A stretch of 13,902 nucleotides of DNA from JBBRZF01 sp038236965 (GTDB taxonomy: Bacteria > Acidobacteriota > Terriglobia > Terriglobales > Acidobacteriaceae): the NCBI GenBank assembly GCA_038236965.1, contig JBBRZF010000085.1:1-13902 (forward strand), in the 5' to 3' direction. Below, in pieces: positions 12,685 through 13,902 of this stretch (position 1 is the first letter of the stretch; every line of letters starts with the position of its first letter). A program made the position numbers and the translations under genes. The notes under the pieces are model-generated. The model saw only the letters and a list, made by a program, of their open reading frames with translations. It searched no databases and had not been told where the DNA came from.

Positions 12685-12795
12685 GGGTACCAAGCCTCAA
12701 CTGAAACAACGGCAGAGAGCGCGTTCGACTTGAGTGCGTCGGCGCATGAAATGACTTACTCACTAAATCGTCTGGAATTGGATGGATTGAAAGGT

Positions 12796-12882
12796 TGGTG
12801 CCGGGAGGGGGAATCGAACCCCCAAGGGCCGAAGCCCGGCGGATTTTGAGTCCGCTGCGTCTGCCAGTTCCGCCATCCCGGC
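12796..12882 (-). tRNA. tRNA-Leu (anticodon CAA)
   Basis: An 87-base class II tRNA. The acceptor GCCGGGA (12882-12876) pairs with TCCCGGC (12806-12800); then comes discriminator A and an encoded CCA (12798-12796). The anticodon stem GCGGA/TCCGC closes the 7-base loop CTCAAAA, giving anticodon CAA, which reads UUG. The long variable arm GGGC-TTCG-GCCC is diagnostic of leucine (or serine/tyrosine) tRNAs, and the T-arm GGGGGTTCGATTCCCCC is perfect. Confidence 0.97.
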
Positions 12883-12901
12883 TTATTTGGAAGGCACTCT
12901 C

Positions 12902-12930
12902 AGTATCGCATAGCTTAATTGTTGCGCCAA
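12902..12930 (-). promoter_or_regulatory. Candidate promoter of tRNA-Leu
   Basis: On the minus strand TTGGCG (12925-12930), a 17-base spacer and GATACT (12902-12907), each matching 4 of 6 consensus bases, end 19 bases before the tRNA 5' end, a usual distance for a short precursor leader. Confidence 0.45.
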
Positions 12931-12953
12931 CCCTTGCGTGAGCGGCGCAAGGG
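12931..12953 (-). terminator. Hairpin after the flavoprotein gene, possible weak terminator
   Basis: A perfect 8-bp stem, CCCTTGCG (12931-12938) against CGCAAGGG (12946-12953), with a 7-base loop lies 23 bases after the flavoprotein stop codon. The minus-strand tail is TTGGCGC, with no T-run, so termination may be weak or factor-assisted. A competing 7-bp pairing, TTGCGCC (12922-12928) with GGCGCAA (12944-12950), is also possible. Confidence 0.4.
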
Positions 12954-12976
12954 CAGGGCGCGCAGCCTAGCGCTTG

Positions 12977-13573
12977 TCAGGCGAGTTGTTGCCCGAGCTT
13001 CCGCGCGCGCAAGAGAACTCGCTCCGATATTTCCGCCTCGGGCTTTTGCGCGGCGAAACCGATGAGGAGCTTTCCTACGGTTTTTGCGCCCAGGATGTTG
13101 GCCGTGTCCTTGAGCGCGCGCGGCGCCCCGGTCGCCCAGCGGATCAGAAAAGACGGCATCGCAGCCGAGGTGACCAACACCGCTTTCTTTCTCTTCAGGG
13201 GATTGCGCATGGCGGGACCCTTCGCCGTCCACGGCCAGAATGCGTACACGACCAGACGCTCCATGAATCTGCGGAAGACTGCAGTCACGTTGAAGAAGTT
13301 TACGGGAGCGCCGAGCACCAGCGCGTCAGCCGCCTCTATCTGCGCAAGGATGGAGCGCATATCGTCTTCAATCACGCACTCGCCGTGTTCCAGGCCCGGC
13401 AGTTGTGTACAGGTGCGGCAGTTCCGGCAAAATTCGATGTGCTCGTCAAGCAGGTAGAGTTTGGTGATATCCGCGCCAGCGTCTTTTGCTCCGGCCAGCA
13501 CTGCGTCCACGGCGGAGTCCGTCATGCCGCCTTTGCGATACGTGCCCACGATTGCCACTATTTTCGCAGCCAT
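12977..13573 (-). CDS. NADPH-dependent FMN reductase-like / iron-sulfur flavoprotein-like protein
   Basis: A 198-residue flavodoxin-fold oxidoreductase, presumably cytoplasmic and FMN-binding. The N-terminal strand and phosphate-binding loop read AKIVAIVGTYRKGGMTDSAV (residues 3-22). A second loop is LVLGAPVNFFNVTAVFRRFMER (about 85-106), the FMN/dimer region of this family. Four cysteines in the insertion, Cys49, Cys52, Cys55 and Cys66, give C-x2-C-x2-C-x10-C followed by VIEDDM, the same place as the [4Fe-4S] motif of the archaeal-type iron-sulfur flavoproteins, but with a longer last gap than their compact C-x2-C-x2-C-x(4-7)-C. It could therefore hold a cluster, use thiols, or bind zinc. 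ATG 13573 has GGAGA about five bases upstream. It stands alone between the alcohol dehydrogenase gene and tRNA-Leu. The physiological substrate is unknown. Confidence 0.88.
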   Translation of the reverse strand: MAAKIVAIVGTYRKGGMTDSAVDAVLAGAKDAGADITKLYLLDEHIEFCRNCRTCTQLPGLEHGECVIEDDMRSILAQIEAADALVLGAPVNFFNVTAVFRRFMERLVVYAFWPWTAKGPAMRNPLKRKKAVLVTSAAMPSFLIRWATGAPRALKDTANILGAKTVGKLLIGFAAQKPEAEISERVLLRARKLGQQLA

Positions 13574-13740
13574 ACTTTCTCCGCTGCGTTCAGCTTAGCG
13601 TGCGCTGCGCCGGTTACACCGTGAGCGGCGTCACTTGGTCGCGTGCAATTTTGCGGCGCTTTGTTTCGCCTGCCCGGCTTCTTTCGTCATGCGTCATGCA
13701 AAGCAAACTGAAAAACAGTTCTCCAGTGTTCCTCCAGTAA
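13574..13740. other. Leader region upstream of the flavoprotein gene
   Basis: This carries a small inverted repeat, AACTG-AAAAA-CAGTT (13706-13720), a tandem 7-base duplication GTCATGC (13687-13700 area), and two CTCCAGT copies 11 bases apart. I see no gene and no good promoter pair. Part of it presumably drives the flavoprotein gene. Confidence 0.4.
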
Positions 13741-13766
13741 CCAAGCCCCTCCGGAGAGGGGCTTGG
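13741..13766 (-). terminator. Strong hairpin terminator after the alcohol dehydrogenase gene
   Basis: A perfect 11-bp stem, CCAAGCCCCTC (13741-13751) and GAGGGGCTTGG (13756-13766), with a 4-base loop starts about 22 bases after the dehydrogenase stop codon. The minus-strand tail begins TTACTGG, a poor T-run, but the stem is very stable and the position is right for transcription end. Confidence 0.7.
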
Positions 13767-13787
13767 CGGGGCTTTCAGGGACGAGGG

Positions 13788-13902
13788 TTACGATTTCTTC
13801 AAGGTGCTCATGTCGATCACGAAGCGATACTTCACGTCGCTCTTCAGAATCCGCTCATACGCATCGTTGATCTGGTCGATCGGGATCAGCTCGATGTCGC
13901 AC
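13788..13902 (-). CDS. Zinc-dependent alcohol dehydrogenase, C-terminal end only
   Basis: The last 37 codons and the TAA stop (13790-13788) of a gene entering from the right edge. The reading is CDIELIPIDQINDAYERILK followed by SDVKYRFVIDMSTLKKS. The pattern I-E-x-I-x-x-x-x-I-N-x-A-Y-E-R-x-x-x-x-D-V-K-Y-R-F-V-I-D is the characteristic C-terminus of the cinnamyl-alcohol-dehydrogenase-like zinc ADHs (YahK/Ahr type, NADPH-dependent aldehyde reduction). Zinc ligands and the Rossmann motif lie outside the window, so function within the family cannot be checked. Confidence 0.85.
   Translation of the reverse strand, partial: CDIELIPIDQINDAYERILKSDVKYRFVIDMSTLKKS

Noticed and set aside
13687..13740. 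Short tandem repeats (GTCATGC twice, CTCCAGT twice) as a possible repeat array
   Set aside because: Only two copies each of 7 bases; too few and too short for an array, CRISPR or attachment site.

Overview
The window reads as chromosomal DNA of a free-living, moderately GC-rich, Gram-negative-type bacterium. Secreted proteins with classical signal peptides, a lipobox lipoprotein, a TPR-GAF-GGDEF-like protein and small secreted alpha/beta-barrel proteins together suggest an Acidobacteriota (Terriglobia/Koribacter-like) genome. That placement is an inference from overall resemblance, not a search result. Coding is dense and nearly all on the minus strand; only lexA is on the plus strand. I see no insertion sequence, phage gene, CRISPR array or rRNA.

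Layout. (1) 1-649: 3'-truncated gene for a lumazine synthase (RibH, riboflavin pathway) with an extra N-terminal domain that looks like a VOC/glyoxalase fold. (2) 791-3785: three-gene operon thiolase -> 3-hydroxyacyl-CoA dehydrogenase -> enoyl-CoA hydratase, closed by an intrinsic terminator at 744-770; together they catalyse the three steps between acetoacetyl-/3-ketoacyl-CoA and crotonyl-/enoyl-CoA. (3) 3964-4155: tiny zinc-ribbon protein. (4) 4282-5739: acyl-CoA synthetase-like AMP-forming ligase, which could feed the operon in (2). (5) 5830-8391: 853-residue TPR-GAF protein ending in a GGDEF-like domain that has lost its catalytic residues. It is divergent from (6) lexA (8621-9208), the SOS repressor; the shared 229-bp intergenic region carries two clear promoters, each overlapped by a dyad. 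(7) 9263-9595: thioredoxin, convergent with lexA and sharing a hairpin terminator. (8) 9993-10621: OB-fold lipoprotein and a one-helix membrane protein. (9) 10829-11725: secreted protein with two dimeric alpha/beta-barrel-like repeats, with its own terminator and promoter. (10) 12010-12684: secreted M48-like metalloprotease. (11) 12796-12882: tRNA-Leu(CAA). (12) 12977-13573: NADPH-FMN-reductase-like flavoprotein with a four-cysteine motif. (13) 13788-13902: C-terminal end of a zinc alcohol dehydrogenase, followed by a strong hairpin.

Most of the window is ordinary housekeeping and accessory metabolism. The points most worth a second look are the VOC-RibH fusion, the degenerate GGDEF protein divergent from lexA with dyads in both promoters, and the wide-spaced cysteine motif of the flavoprotein. 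I found no convincing previously unknown multi-gene system.
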